Shown: in pieces, positions 8,404 through 15,832 of the stretch
Numbering within the stretch: the stretch's first letter is position 1
Layout of the letters: each line of letters opens with the position of its first letter
Source: Sphingopyxis bauzanensis
Lineage (GTDB): Bacteria > Pseudomonadota > Alphaproteobacteria > Sphingomonadales > Sphingomonadaceae
Length of the DNA: 64,000 nucleotides
Assembly (NCBI RefSeq): GCF_002205675.1
Contig: NZ_NISK01000001.1
Coordinates: 1,157,303-1,221,302 of the forward strand
Direction of reading: 5' to 3'
Notes under the pieces: generated by a model
What the model was told of the DNA's origin: nothing
What the model saw: only the letters and a program-made list of their open reading frames with translations
Databases searched by the model: none
Program-made: the position numbers and the translations under genes

Positions 8404-9666
8404 CACGGCAACGAGTCCAGGTTAACAAATGAACGGCTGGAGGAGCGAAGTGAGGAAGGTGGGGTTCCATCCGGCGACTTTGCGAGCAGTTTTGATGGAT
8501 TTCTTGCCGCGCCCTGCGCGCACGATGTTGAAGGCGAGGCGTCGGACGAGCGCCATATTCTGGGCCCCGTAGCCGCGGCGGAGCCGTGACTGATCCTCCT
8601 TGAAGATGACATCAAGAACCCAGTGGAGACTTTCGATGCCCCAGTGCGCGCGGATTGCCTCGGCGGCGCGCTCAGGTGGAAGGACGGCGGATGAGATAAA
8701 ATAGCGGGTTTCGCAGGTGGTTTTGCCGCGCCAGTGGGTTGAGGTGGTCGTCTTGACCAGGCTTTTAACGGCCGCGAACCGATATTCGCCGGGATAACGG
8801 CGATCGCTGCTCAGCCACTCGACGTCGTGGCTCACGACATAGGTCCGGACCTCGACGCGGCCATGATCCTTGTCGGTAATCTCGATCGTCTTAAGCCCGG
8901 TCGTGGCGGGATCGGCAAAATAACGGGCGACCTCGTCATGCAGAGTCGGCTGATTACGCTTGAGGGCCAGCACATAGTCACCACCGGCGCGGGTGATAGC
9001 ATCAGCGACGGTCGGATTGGTGGCGATGGCATCGATCGTGATGAGGGCACCGTCCAGGGTGAGGCGCTCGAGGATCGCCAGAATGGCGGTGCATTCATTC
9101 TCCTTGGCATCGACCGCCTCCTGGCACAGCACGAGACGCTGGGTCGACGCCCAGGCCGAGACAAGATGGATCGGCTTGCCGCCGGTGGCGCTATCGCCGC
9201 TACGCCGCAAGGTTTTGCCATCCAGCGCGATCAGATCGGCTCCGCCAGGACGCAGGCTCATGACCCAGGAGGTGAAGCAGGCCTCGAACAAAGCCGGATC
9301 GATCCGGTTGATCACAACACGCAACCAGTCTTCTTTGGGCGTCCCGAAAAAATATTCCGAATAACCCTTGAGAAAGTCGAGATGATCATCGCCCCAAGCC
9401 GCAATCTCATCAAAGTCGTCGCAGCCCGCAATCGTCGCGCAGGTCACCAGAAAAAGCACCTCGCGCAGCGGGAATTTTACCTTCGCCGCTTCACGCGGAT
9501 CCTTTACCGCCCCAAAATGATCGAGCAAAAGCGCAAGGCGATCCTTGATGAATATCTGTTCCATAAGCGTCCGGTCTGTTGTGAACCCGACACGCTATGA
9601 ATCACGCCCGCACCTCCGCCGCTACAAAAACCTTCGCCGCGGCGTTAACCTGACCTCGTTGCCGTG
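8404..9666 (-). mobile_element. ISAs1-family insertion sequence, apparently complete
   Basis: The element is 1263 bp with one transposase gene filling most of it. The ends are inverted repeats of 23 bp: CACGGCAACGAG at 8404 continues to CAGGTTAAC at 8426, and the right end (9666-9644) matches with two mismatches at positions 13-14. Exact 10-bp direct repeats flank it. Intact ends, intact duplications and an intact reading frame indicate a recent insertion. The transposase reads towards rplJ, so transcription from the element could run into the rplJ leader. Confidence 0.93.
8422..9564 (-). CDS. ISAs1-family transposase (DDE)
   Basis: The protein has 380 residues, full length for the family. 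The N-terminal DDE_Tnp_1-associated part contains KFPLREVLFLVTCATIAGCD. Catalytic acidic residues can be placed as D115 (IALDGKTLRR), D178 (ITIDAIAT) and E311 (HWGIESLHWVLD); LALKRNQPTLHDEV is also typical. It would bind the terminal repeats and move the element by cut and paste or copying. No frameshift or internal stop is visible, so it should be active. The stop lies inside the left inverted repeat. Confidence 0.95.
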   Translation of the reverse strand: MEQIFIKDRLALLLDHFGAVKDPREAAKVKFPLREVLFLVTCATIAGCDDFDEIAAWGDDHLDFLKGYSEYFFGTPKEDWLRVVINRIDPALFEACFTSWVMSLRPGGADLIALDGKTLRRSGDSATGGKPIHLVSAWASTQRLVLCQEAVDAKENECTAILAILERLTLDGALITIDAIATNPTVADAITRAGGDYVLALKRNQPTLHDEVARYFADPATTGLKTIEITDKDHGRVEVRTYVVSHDVEWLSSDRRYPGEYRFAAVKSLVKTTTSTHWRGKTTCETRYFISSAVLPPERAAEAIRAHWGIESLHWVLDVIFKEDQSRLRRGYGAQNMALVRRLAFNIVRAGRGKKSIKTARKVAGWNPTFLTSLLQPFIC

Positions 9667-9676
9667 CGGATAAAGT
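9667..9676. repeat. Target-site duplication, right copy
   Basis: CGGATAAAGT is identical to 8394-8403. Removing one copy and the element rebuilds the presumed ancestral sequence joining the rplJ promoter to the PadR upstream region. Confidence 0.92.
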
Positions 9677-9716
9677 TGTCATGCAGTGCGCATCCAACAC
9701 CTTGCAAAGTTCAATA

Positions 9717-9730
9717 TAAGATATATCTTA
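9717..9730. promoter_or_regulatory. 14-bp perfect palindrome upstream of PadR gene
   Basis: TAAGATATATCTTA lies 31 bp before the PadR start in an AT-rich stretch. It is a good candidate for the PadR operator and/or -10 region. Binding is inferred only. Confidence 0.5.
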
Positions 9731-9761
9731 GACGCATCGAGACTCACTTAAAGGAATGACC

Positions 9762-10367
9762 ATGATTTTTTATGCGAAAATGGAAGGCCGCGGTTGCGGC
9801 GGGCGGCGGGCGATTCATCGCGGCGGCGGGCGCGGGTTTGGCCATGGCTTCGGACATGGCTTTGGCGGTCGACGCGGGGGCGGTGGCCGGGGCGAGCGCG
9901 GCGAGCGGCGGCGGATGTTCGACAGCGGCGAGCTGCGGCTGGTGCTGCTGAAACTGATCGCCGACGAACCGCGCCACGGATATGACCTGATCCGCCAGAT
10001 TGAGGAGCTGACCGGCGGCGCCTATGCGCCAAGCCCCGGGGTGATCTATCCGACGCTGACCCTGCTCGACGACATGGGGCAGATCGAGGCGCAGCAGAGC
10101 GAGGGCGCGAAAAAGCTGTTCGCGATCACCGACGCCGGACGCGCCGAGCTGGAAGCCAATGCGGACGTTGTCGATGCCGCGATCGCGCGCCTGACCGCAG
10201 TCGGTGAAGAAACGCAGCGCACGGACTCGGCGTCGGTCCGCCGCGCGATGGGAAATTTGCGCCAGGTACTGATGGACCGGCTTGGCGACCGCGATCTCGA
10301 CAAGGCGGCGCTGCACGACATTGTCGCGCTGATCGACGAGGCGGCGCAAAAGATCGAGCGGCTTTAA
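9762..10367 (+). CDS. PadR-family transcriptional regulator
   Basis: This protein has 201 residues. The N-terminal ~45 residues are an unusual Gly/Arg/His-rich tail (for example GRGFGHGFGHGFGG), followed by a canonical PadR winged helix: LRLVLLKLIADEPRHGYDLI and SPGVIYPTLTLLDDMGQIEA. The C-terminal coiled-coil half (about 120-200) forms the dimer. AAGGA at 9751 favours ATG 9762 over 9756. The stop overlaps the start of a DUF2218 gene (TAATG), so they form one operon. PadR proteins often sense phenolics or drugs, and a metal role is possible given the His/Gly tail, but neither is shown. Confidence 0.88.
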   Translation: MIFYAKMEGRGCGGRRAIHRGGGRGFGHGFGHGFGGRRGGGGRGERGERRRMFDSGELRLVLLKLIADEPRHGYDLIRQIEELTGGAYAPSPGVIYPTLTLLDDMGQIEAQQSEGAKKLFAITDAGRAELEANADVVDAAIARLTAVGEETQRTDSASVRRAMGNLRQVLMDRLGDRDLDKAALHDIVALIDEAAQKIERL

Positions 10368-10687
10368 TGACGGTCAGTGCCACCGCGACGGTGCCGACCG
10401 CTCATACGAGCAAGATTCTGCAACATCTGGGCAAGCATTGGCAGCATAATTTGCAGGTCGAGTTCACCCCCGACCACGGCACCGTGACCTTTCCGAAGGA
10501 TGCGCGCGGGGCCGACTGACCGGGCGATGCCCTGGTGACCTTCGATGCCGGAGCCGACAGGCTGGAGGTCCGCATCGACGCCAGGGTCGGAGGGCAGCTC
10601 GAGGGACTGAAGGGCGCCGTCGCGCGCCACCTCGACCGCTCCGCGTTTCGCGAGGCGCCCCTGCCGTTGAACTGGCAGAAGGGGTGA
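10367..10687 (+). pseudogene. DUF2218 family protein, interrupted by in-frame TGA at codon 51
   Basis: Reading from ATG 10367 gives a DUF2218-like protein of 106 codons. Its N-terminus has MTVSATATVPTAHTSKILQ followed by HLGKHWQHNLQVEF, and its C-terminus has RHLDRSAFREAPLPLNW, the family's FxFRE..L.. W ending. A single TGA at 10517-10519 splits it, yet the same frame stays open and family-like for 55 codons beyond. That indicates one point mutation or a sequencing error. DUF2218 genes are commonly next to PadR or siderophore-related regulators; function is unknown. It is translationally coupled to padR. Confidence 0.75.
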
Positions 10688-10710
10688 TCGTCGTCACGCC
10701 TTATCTTATC

Positions 10711-10815
10711 CTCATTGCGAGGAGCCGAAGGCGTCGCGGCAATCCAGCGCGTGCGTAAACCGCTCTAAATAGGTCAGCCTATGGCCGCCTTCGGCCCGCT
10801 CCGCTCGCAATGACG
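10711..10815. repeat. Palindromic interspersed repeat, family B copy 1
   Basis: It begins CTCATTGCGAGGAGCCGAAG and ends CCGCTCGCAATGACGAG, so its ends are inverted copies of each other with GCAATCCAG inside. It is related to the copy at 51434-51510. Transcribed, it would form a long hairpin. It lies between the DUF2218 and DUF2975 genes. Confidence 0.7.
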
Positions 10816-10833
10816 AGTGCGGTGATGCGTTCT

Positions 10834-10848
10834 TATCGTTCTTCAATA
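10834..10848. promoter_or_regulatory. Operator-like palindrome 1 of 3 (TATYG-N5-CRATA)
   Basis: TATCG-TTCTT-CAATA lies just upstream of the -35 box of the DUF2975 promoter. One arm has a mismatch from the perfect form. Confidence 0.5.
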
Positions 10849-10855
10849 ATATCGA

Positions 10856-10884
10856 TTGACGGTAAGCATGCCTCGCTTTATATT
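10856..10884 (+). promoter_or_regulatory. Promoter of the DUF2975-XRE operon
   Basis: TTGACG (10856-10861) and TATATT (10879-10884) with 17-bp spacing make a near-consensus housekeeping promoter, unusually good for this GC-rich genome. It is surrounded by three operator-like palindromes. Confidence 0.72.
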
Positions 10885-10895
10885 GTTCTTCGATA
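10881..10895. promoter_or_regulatory. Operator-like palindrome 2 of 3
   Basis: TATTG-TTCTT-CGATA overlaps the -10 box and the likely transcription start, a classical repression position. Confidence 0.55.
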
Positions 10896-10902
10896 AGCAA
10901 TC

Positions 10903-10917
10903 TATCGGAGAACGATA
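10903..10917. promoter_or_regulatory. Operator-like palindrome 3 of 3
   Basis: TATCG-GAGAA-CGATA has perfect arms. It covers the ribosome-binding GGAG and the first base of the DUF2975 start codon. Confidence 0.55.
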
Positions 10918-11441
10918 TGCCTACTGCCAACCCCACCCTGCTCCGCGCGACCCGCGGCTTGCTCTGGCTGACGCTGGGGCTGATCATCGCCGCAGCCCTT
11001 GTCGTTGCCGGGGTCGCGGTCGCGCTGGTCGTCGCCTGGCCCGAGGTGATGACCGAAATTCGTAGCACCCCCGAGTTCATCGACGCGACAACGATGCACT
11101 TTCCGCTGGGCGTGCTGATGCTGTTGCTCGTCGCGATCCTGACCGCAGCGGGCTATATCATCCGCCAGTTGCAGGCGCTGGTCGCCAGCGCGGCGCGTGA
11201 TCCCTTTATCGTCGACAATGCGGCACGACTGCGCCGGATCGGCTGGGCGCTGGTCGCGGTCCAGTTGCTGGCCATCCCCCTGCACTGGACCGCCAGCAGC
11301 ATCGCCAAGGCGGGCAGCGAGTTCAGCGAGATGGGCGGCCTTTCGATCAGCAGCCTGCTCGCGATCCTGCTCGCCTTTGTCCTGGCGGCGGTGTTCGAAC
11401 AGGGCGCCGCGATGCGCGACGAGCTGGAAGGGACCGTGTGA
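10917..11441 (+). CDS. DUF2975 membrane protein
   Basis: This is a 174-residue inner-membrane protein with four predicted helices, around residues 13-42 (LLWLTLGLIIAAALVVAGVA), 62-82, 108-126 and 142-160. RDPFIVDNAARLRRIGWALV between helices 2 and 3 is the recognisable DUF2975 motif. GGAG at 10907 supports ATG 10917. The downstream XRE gene overlaps it (TGATG). DUF2975 proteins are regularly paired with a small YozG-like XRE regulator; no biochemical role is established. Expression is probably controlled at the three palindromes upstream. Confidence 0.85.
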   Translation: MPTANPTLLRATRGLLWLTLGLIIAAALVVAGVAVALVVAWPEVMTEIRSTPEFIDATTMHFPLGVLMLLLVAILTAAGYIIRQLQALVASAARDPFIVDNAARLRRIGWALVAVQLLAIPLHWTASSIAKAGSEFSEMGGLSISSLLAILLAFVLAAVFEQGAAMRDELEGTV

Positions 11442-11653
11442 TGGCGATCGTCGTGAAACTGGATGACCTTTTGCACGCCAAGCGGATGACGCTGACCGAC
11501 CTGTCCGACCGCATCGGAATCACGCTGGCCAATCTGTCGATCCTGAAAACCGGCAAGGCGAAGGCGATGCGCTTTTCGACGCTGGAAGCGATTTGCACCG
11601 AGCTGGAATGCCAGCCGGGCGACCTGTTGGTGTTCGAAACCGAACGCTGACCG
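11441..11653 (+). CDS. Small XRE-family (Cro/C1, YozG-like) DNA-binding protein
   Basis: The protein is about 69 residues and is almost only a helix-turn-helix: LDDLLHAKRMTLTDLSDRIG, then ITLANLSILKTGKAKAMRFS, then TLEAICTELECQPGDLLVF. The last motif is typical of YozG-type regulators. ATG 11441 overlaps the DUF2975 stop; a GTG at 11438 is a less likely start. It most likely binds the three TATYG-N5-CRATA palindromes ahead of the operon and regulates it, but this is inference. A strong terminator follows. Confidence 0.88.
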
Positions 11654-11673
11654 CGCCGCCGGCCGGACCCTGA

Positions 11674-11710
11674 CCCCGCTCCGCCCTCTGGCTGGAGCGG
11701 GGTTTTCTTT
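11674..11710 (+). terminator. Terminator after the DUF2975-XRE operon
   Basis: CCCCGCTCC (11674-11682) pairs with GGAGCGGGG (11694-11702), followed by TTTTCTTT. Confidence 0.9.
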
Positions 11711-11757
11711 GTCGGTTTGACGCGGAACGCGAATCTGCAATGATGCGTTGGACCATT

Positions 11758-11782
11758 CGGCGGCTTTTCCAGCCGCCGTTTT
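11758..11782 (+). terminator. Second hairpin with T-run, 5' of zinc-ribbon gene
   Basis: CGGCGGCT (11758-11765) pairs perfectly with AGCCGCCG (11771-11778) and TTTT follows. It ends only ~11 bp before the ribosome-binding site of the next gene, so it is either a backup terminator or an attenuator in that gene's leader. Confidence 0.55.
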
Positions 11783-11805
11783 CGCAACCGATAAAAGGAT
11801 CATCC

Positions 11806-12123
11806 GTGACCGACCCCCAAGGCCTGCTTTGCCCGACCTGCCGCGTGAATTTGACGATGTCGGAGCGGCAGGGGATCGAAATCGATTATTGCCCCCAGTG
11901 CCGCGGCGTGTGGCTGGACCGCGGCGAGCTCGACAAGATTATCGAGCGCAGCGAAGCGGCGGCCGCCCCTGCCCCGCGTGCGTCGGCACCGCCGCCTCCG
12001 CCGCCGCAGCCCTATCAGCAGCAGCCGCAGTATCGCGAGCATGGCCATGACGACCGCTATTATGGCGGCAAGCCTTACAAGAAGAATTACAAGAAGAGCT
12101 TTTTGAGCGAGTTGTTTGACTGA
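11806..12123 (+). CDS. TFIIB-type zinc-ribbon protein (zf-TFIIB family)
   Basis: The protein has 105 residues starting at GTG 11806, chosen because AAAAGGA ends 6-7 bp before it and the protein then starts directly with the domain. Two CPxC pairs, LLCPTC and IDYCPQCRGVWLDRGELDKI, make a zinc ribbon of the zf-TFIIB family. A Pro/Gln-rich linker (about 60-80) and a basic tail, KPYKKNYKKSFLSELFD, follow. Family members are widespread, small and cytosolic, of unknown role; nucleic-acid binding is plausible from fold and charge. Confidence 0.85.
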   Translation: MTDPQGLLCPTCRVNLTMSERQGIEIDYCPQCRGVWLDRGELDKIIERSEAAAAPAPRASAPPPPPPQPYQQQPQYREHGHDDRYYGGKPYKKNYKKSFLSELFD

Positions 12124-12130
12124 GCTGAAC

Positions 12131-12263
12131 GATCCGCCCTGTCGCGAAGCGATGGGGAGGTGGCAGCGCGAAGCGCTGACGGAGGGGCCTTAGCGGGAAG
12201 TCGCCGCCCCTCCACCATCGCCTACGGCGACGGTCCGCCTCCCTGTGGCTCCGCCACAGGGAC
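12131..12263. repeat. Palindromic interspersed repeat, family A copy 1
   Basis: It starts near CCCTGTCGCGAAGCGATGGG, passes through GACGGAGGGGCC and GCCGCCCCTCCACCATCGCC, and ends CTCCGCCACAGGGA. The ends and the GGAGGGGC/GCCCCTCC core are inverted repeats. Three relatives occur at 25434, 30237 and 53870. This copy lies between two converging genes. Confidence 0.82.
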
Positions 12264-12271
12264 GAACTTAG

Positions 12272-13669
12272 TCAGCCCACCACCGCATTCCGCCGGGCGT
12301 AGAGGAAATAGACCCCCAGCCCGACAACGTTCCACACCAGAAACCACAGCTGCGTCTGTGCCGGCAGGCTGAAGAAAAGATAGATACAGCCGAGCACCGC
12401 GATGGTGCCGATCAGCCACGGCATCGGGGCGCGGAAAGTGCGCGGGGCGTCGGGGGCGCGGACGCGCATGATCAGCATGCAGATCGACACCGCGGTGAAT
12501 GCGGCGAGCGTTCCGGCATTGGCGAGCGCCGCGAGTTCGCCGAGCGGGATAAAGCCCGCGAGCACGGCGACGACGAGCGCGGTGAAGATAGTGATGCGCA
12601 CCGGGGTACCGCGCGACGACAGGGTCGCGAGGCTGGCGGGCAGCAGGCCGTCGCGCGCCATGGTGAAGAAGATGCGGCTCTGGCCATAGAAGAAGGCGAG
12701 GATGACGGTCGGAAGCGCGATGATCGCCGACACCGCGAGATATTGCGCCGCCAGCGGGCTGCCGAGTTCGCGCAAGATCAGCGCCAGCGGTTCGGGGCTG
12801 TTGGCGAAGCGGGTGTACGCAATCGCACCGACCGCAGCGACCGCAACCGCGATATAGATGACGACGCAAACGAACATCGACCCGACAATACCGATCTTGA
12901 GATCGCGGTCGGGGTTTTTCGTTTCTTCCGCCGCCGTCGCAATGGCGTCGAAGCCGTAGAAGGCGAAAAAGATGATCGCCGCAGCGGCCATCACGCCGCG
13001 CTCGACCCCGTCCGGGCCCATATGCTTGGCAAAGCCATAAGGGCTAAAGGGTTCAAGATTGGCGGCGTTGAACGCGGGGAGCGCGACCGCGACAAAGATC
13101 ACCAGCGCAATCACTTTCACGACGACGAGGATCGCGTTGAGCGTCGCGCTTTCGCGCGTGCCGACGAGCAACAGCCCCGCGACCACCGCGATGATCGCGA
13201 TCGCCGGCAGGTTGACGATGCCGCCGAGTTCCGGCCCCTGCATCAGCGCCATCGGCACACCCGCCCATGCCTCCAGCAAGGGCGCGGCATAGCCCGACCA
13301 GCCGACCGCGACCGCGCTGACCACCAGCGAATATTCGAGGATGAGGCTCCACCCGACGACCCAGGCGATGAGTTCTCCAATCACGACATAGGAGTAGGTA
13401 TAGGCGCTGCCCGACGCAGGGATCATTGTTGCCATTTCGGCATAGGCGAGCGCCGCGCAGGCGCAGATCAGGCCGGCAATACCGAACGCGAAGATTACGG
13501 CAGGGCCAGCCTTGTCAGCGCCGACGCCGATCAGCGTGAGAATGCCGGTGCCGACAATCGCCCCAACGCCGAGTGCGATCAGATGTGGCCAGCCGAGCGT
13601 GCGGGCGAGCCCATGCCCGTCCTGCGGTTCCGGAACGATCGGTTTACGGCGCAGCAGGCTGTCAGACAT
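12272..13669 (-). CDS. APC-family amino acid permease
   Basis: This 465-residue inner-membrane transporter has about 12 hydrophobic helices. The first carries the APC signature IALGVGAIVGTGILTLIGVG, the unwound glycine-rich segment that binds substrate. ALAYAEMATMIPASGSAYTY in helix 3 and FFAFYGFDAIATAAEETKNP in the middle are typical of cationic amino-acid transporter (CAT/YfnA-like) members. It probably imports amino acids with protons; the exact substrate is unknown. GGAGAGGGG precedes ATG 13669. The C-terminus is at the edge of a family A repeat. It stands alone as a transcription unit. Confidence 0.92.
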   Translation of the reverse strand: MSDSLLRRKPIVPEPQDGHGLARTLGWPHLIALGVGAIVGTGILTLIGVGADKAGPAVIFAFGIAGLICACAALAYAEMATMIPASGSAYTYSYVVIGELIAWVVGWSLILEYSLVVSAVAVGWSGYAAPLLEAWAGVPMALMQGPELGGIVNLPAIAIIAVVAGLLLVGTRESATLNAILVVVKVIALVIFVAVALPAFNAANLEPFSPYGFAKHMGPDGVERGVMAAAAIIFFAFYGFDAIATAAEETKNPDRDLKIGIVGSMFVCVVIYIAVAVAAVGAIAYTRFANSPEPLALILRELGSPLAAQYLAVSAIIALPTVILAFFYGQSRIFFTMARDGLLPASLATLSSRGTPVRITIFTALVVAVLAGFIPLGELAALANAGTLAAFTAVSICMLIMRVRAPDAPRTFRAPMPWLIGTIAVLGCIYLFFSLPAQTQLWFLVWNVVGLGVYFLYARRNAVVG

Positions 13670-13812
13670 TGAGACCCCTCTCCTAAAGGAAAAAATTTTT
13701 CCTGCCTTTTAGGCCGGTGTGACATGAGCGCAAGATGCGCCGTGAAAATCGTGTGGAACGGCAGCTTCGGCGTAGGCAGCGGACGGTCCCATGAAGGTCG
13801 CTTGGCCAGCCA

Positions 13813-14454
13813 CTACCCGACATTGCGGACGATCCAGCCCGCACGCAGCGCCAGCACCGCGGCCAGCGCAACGGCGAGTGCATAGGCTAGCGGCGGTGAC
13901 CAGATGACGGCGCGCGCGCCGAGCAAAGCGCCGCCGACGAGCGCCGCCCACAGGCCGAGGTGGTGCAGCCAGCGCCGATCGCCTTCGCCGCGCACGGCAT
14001 TGGCGATCTTTTGCCCCATCTGAACCAAAGTGCCGGTCATATAGGTAACCCCGATCACCGACCCGTCGCGGCCCGCGATGGCGGTGTTGGCAACGCCCAT
14101 GGCGAGTGCAAGCGACAGGATGGCGCTCCAGCCCTCGCCCTCCAGCCGCAGCAAGGTGGCTATGGTCAGCAAGATGGTGACGCCGAGCAGCACTGCGGGT
14201 GTGCGCCGCCGCCCGGCGCCCGCGCCGACCAGCGATCCCGCCACCACCCCGGCGATGAACACCGCAATGATGATCGCGGCGACCAGCGCAGCGTGCTGCG
14301 CCTCGGCCAGCCCGACCGCGAGCCGGGTCGAATTACCGGTCATGAACGAGACGAAAAAGCCCGCCGATTCGACGAAGCCGATGGCATCGACAAACCCCGC
14401 TAGGATGGCGACCCCGACGGCGAGCAGTTGATGCGAGGGGTCGAAGCGGATCAT
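13813..14454 (-). CDS. DUF1275 (YoaK-like) membrane protein
   Basis: This 213-residue protein has six to seven helices. AGFVDAIGFVESAGFFVSFM with the following TGNST is the DUF1275 hallmark near the N-terminus, and VIGVTYMTGTLVQMGQKIAN is its second internal copy. It is an inner-membrane protein of unknown function. I start at ATG 14454, four bases after the stop of phhB, so the two are co-transcribed; a longer start would overlap phhB. Confidence 0.85.
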   Translation of the reverse strand: MIRFDPSHQLLAVGVAILAGFVDAIGFVESAGFFVSFMTGNSTRLAVGLAEAQHAALVAAIIIAVFIAGVVAGSLVGAGAGRRRTPAVLLGVTILLTIATLLRLEGEGWSAILSLALAMGVANTAIAGRDGSVIGVTYMTGTLVQMGQKIANAVRGEGDRRWLHHLGLWAALVGGALLGARAVIWSPPLAYALAVALAAVLALRAGWIVRNVG

Positions 14455-14458
14455 GCGA

Positions 14459-14746
14459 TCAGAGCAGCCGCTCGATGGCTTCGGCCAGCTTGGCATCGCG
14501 CTCCGACAGGCCGTCAGCGTCGTGCGTCGTCAGCAAGATGTCGACGCGGTTATAGACGTTCGACCATTCGGGGTGATGGTCCATTTTTTCGGCGATGATC
14601 GCGACGCTGGTCATGAAGCCGAACGCCTGGGCGAAGTCGTCGAAGGTGAAGCGGCGGGTGATCGCGTCGCGGGTGGGATCGTGCGTCCAGTCGCGGAAGC
14701 GGGTGAGCAGCGCGGTGCGGGCGTCGTCGTCGAGTTTCTGGACCAT
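14459..14746 (-). CDS. phhB: Pterin-4a-carbinolamine dehydratase
   Basis: At 95 residues it has the family length. The motif [19 protein letters not shown] carries the conserved histidines and tryptophan that dehydrate 4a-hydroxytetrahydrobiopterin, and [20 protein letters not shown] is the typical C-terminus. It recycles pterin cofactor for aromatic amino-acid hydroxylases, though none is in this window. The spacing of GGGAGAAG before ATG 14746 fixes the start. It precedes the DUF1275 gene in a two-gene operon and is divergent from the zincin gene. Confidence 0.95.
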   Translation of the reverse strand: MVQKLDDDARTALLTRFRDWTHDPTRDAITRRFTFDDFAQAFGFMTSVAIIAEKMDHHPEWSNVYNRVDILLTTHDADGLSERDAKLAEAIERLL

Positions 14747-14797
14747 GTTTCTTCTCCCGCTGGTAAAGGCCGTGACGCCGCCATAAGGAAGGGCGCG

Positions 14798-15217
14798 ATG
14801 ACCGACAAGTCTGCCCTGCCAGCCGGATGGTCCGGAACCGCGCCCGATGCCGACGCGATGTTCGCGATGGCCGAGGTCGCGCTCGACACGATGCCCGCGG
14901 TGTTTCTGCCGCATCTTCAGGGCGTGGTGATTCTGATCGAAGAATTTGCCGACGACGAGGTGCTGAAATCGCTCGACATCGAACATCCCTATGACCTGAC
15001 CGGGGTGTACGAAGGGCGGCCGCTGACCGAGCGCAGCATCGGTGAGAGCGGCGGGATGCCCGACCGGGTGACGCTGTACCGCATTCCCATACTGGTCGAA
15101 TGGATCGAAACCGGTGAGCGGCTCGACCGGCTGGTGCGGCATGTGCTGATCCACGAGATCGGGCATCATTTCGGTTTTTCGGACGATGATATGCACACGC
15201 TCGAGGATATGGCGTGA
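14798..15217 (+). CDS. Small zincin-like metallopeptidase family protein
   Basis: This 139-residue protein has the zinc-protease motif [19 protein letters not shown] near its C-terminus (HExxH plus the downstream H), and [20 protein letters not shown] followed by VYEGRP upstream, typical of the possible-zinc-metallopeptidase family DUF1025/MMP. AAGGAAGGG before ATG 14798 sets the start. Peptidase activity is not shown for the family. It overlaps the start of ccmA (GTGA), so it is probably co-transcribed with ccmAB. Confidence 0.88.
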   Translation: MTDKSALPAGWSGTAPDADAMFAMAEVALDTMPAVFLPHLQGVVILIEEFADDEVLKSLDIEHPYDLTGVYEGRPLTERSIGESGGMPDRVTLYRIPILVEWIETGERLDRLVRHVLIHEIGHHFGFSDDDMHTLEDMA

Positions 15218-15798
15218 GCGAGCTTTTGCGGCTTGATGGGGTGGCGTGCATCCGTGGCGACCGGCTGCTGTTCGAAAACCTGTCGCTGGCACTGGCGCCC
15301 GGCGACGCGCTGTGGCTGCGCGGGCCGAATGGCGCGGGCAAGTCGAGCCTGATCCGGCTGGCCGCGGGGCTGCTGCACGCCGCGGCGGGGACGGTGGAGC
15401 GCCGCGGGCGCTGCGCGCTGATCGACGAGGCCTCGGCGCTCGACGCCGAACTGCCGCTGCGCCGCGCGCTCGATTTCTGGGCGCGGGTCGATACCGTCGA
15501 TGGCCATGCGGTCGACCGCGCGATGACGGCGATGGCGATGGCGCCGCTGAGCGAGGTGCCGGTGGCGATGCTGTCGACCGGGCAGCGCAAGCGCGCCGCG
15601 ATGGTCCGCGTGATCGCGTCGGGAGCATCGATCTGGCTGCTCGACGAGCCCGCGAACGGGATGGACGATGCGGCGCAAGGTCGGCTGATGGCGGCGATTG
15701 CGGCGCACCGGACGAATGGCGGAGCGGTGTTGCTGGCGTCGCATTTTGCGTTGGGGATTGCCGATCTGGCGGAGCTGGACATGGGGGCGCTGGCATGA
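15214..15798 (+). CDS. ccmA: Haem exporter ATP-binding protein CcmA
   Basis: This is a 194-residue ABC ATPase. Walker A is GPNGAGKSS (about 41-49), the signature LSTGQRKR replaces the usual LSGGQ as in other CcmA proteins, and Walker B is [12 protein letters not shown]. With CcmB it powers release of haem to CcmE during cytochrome c maturation. The GTG start overlaps the zincin stop. The short form of the ATPase is normal for CcmA. Confidence 0.93.
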   Translation: MSELLRLDGVACIRGDRLLFENLSLALAPGDALWLRGPNGAGKSSLIRLAAGLLHAAAGTVERRGRCALIDEASALDAELPLRRALDFWARVDTVDGHAVDRAMTAMAMAPLSEVPVAMLSTGQRKRAAMVRVIASGASIWLLDEPANGMDDAAQGRLMAAIAAHRTNGGAVLLASHFALGIADLAELDMGALA

Positions 15799-15832
15799 TG
15801 CTCTGTCACTTCGTCATTGAGGGAGAAGCGCA

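Noticed and set aside
10517..10519. TGA as a selenocysteine codon in the DUF2218 gene
   Set aside because: No family role for Cys or Sec at this position and no selenocysteine insertion hairpin recognised after it; a nonsense mutation is simpler.
14459..15796. Extension of phhB to a 445-codon protein
   Set aside because: The upstream part runs antisense through the zincin and ccmA; GGGAGAAG and the family length both fix the start at 14746.
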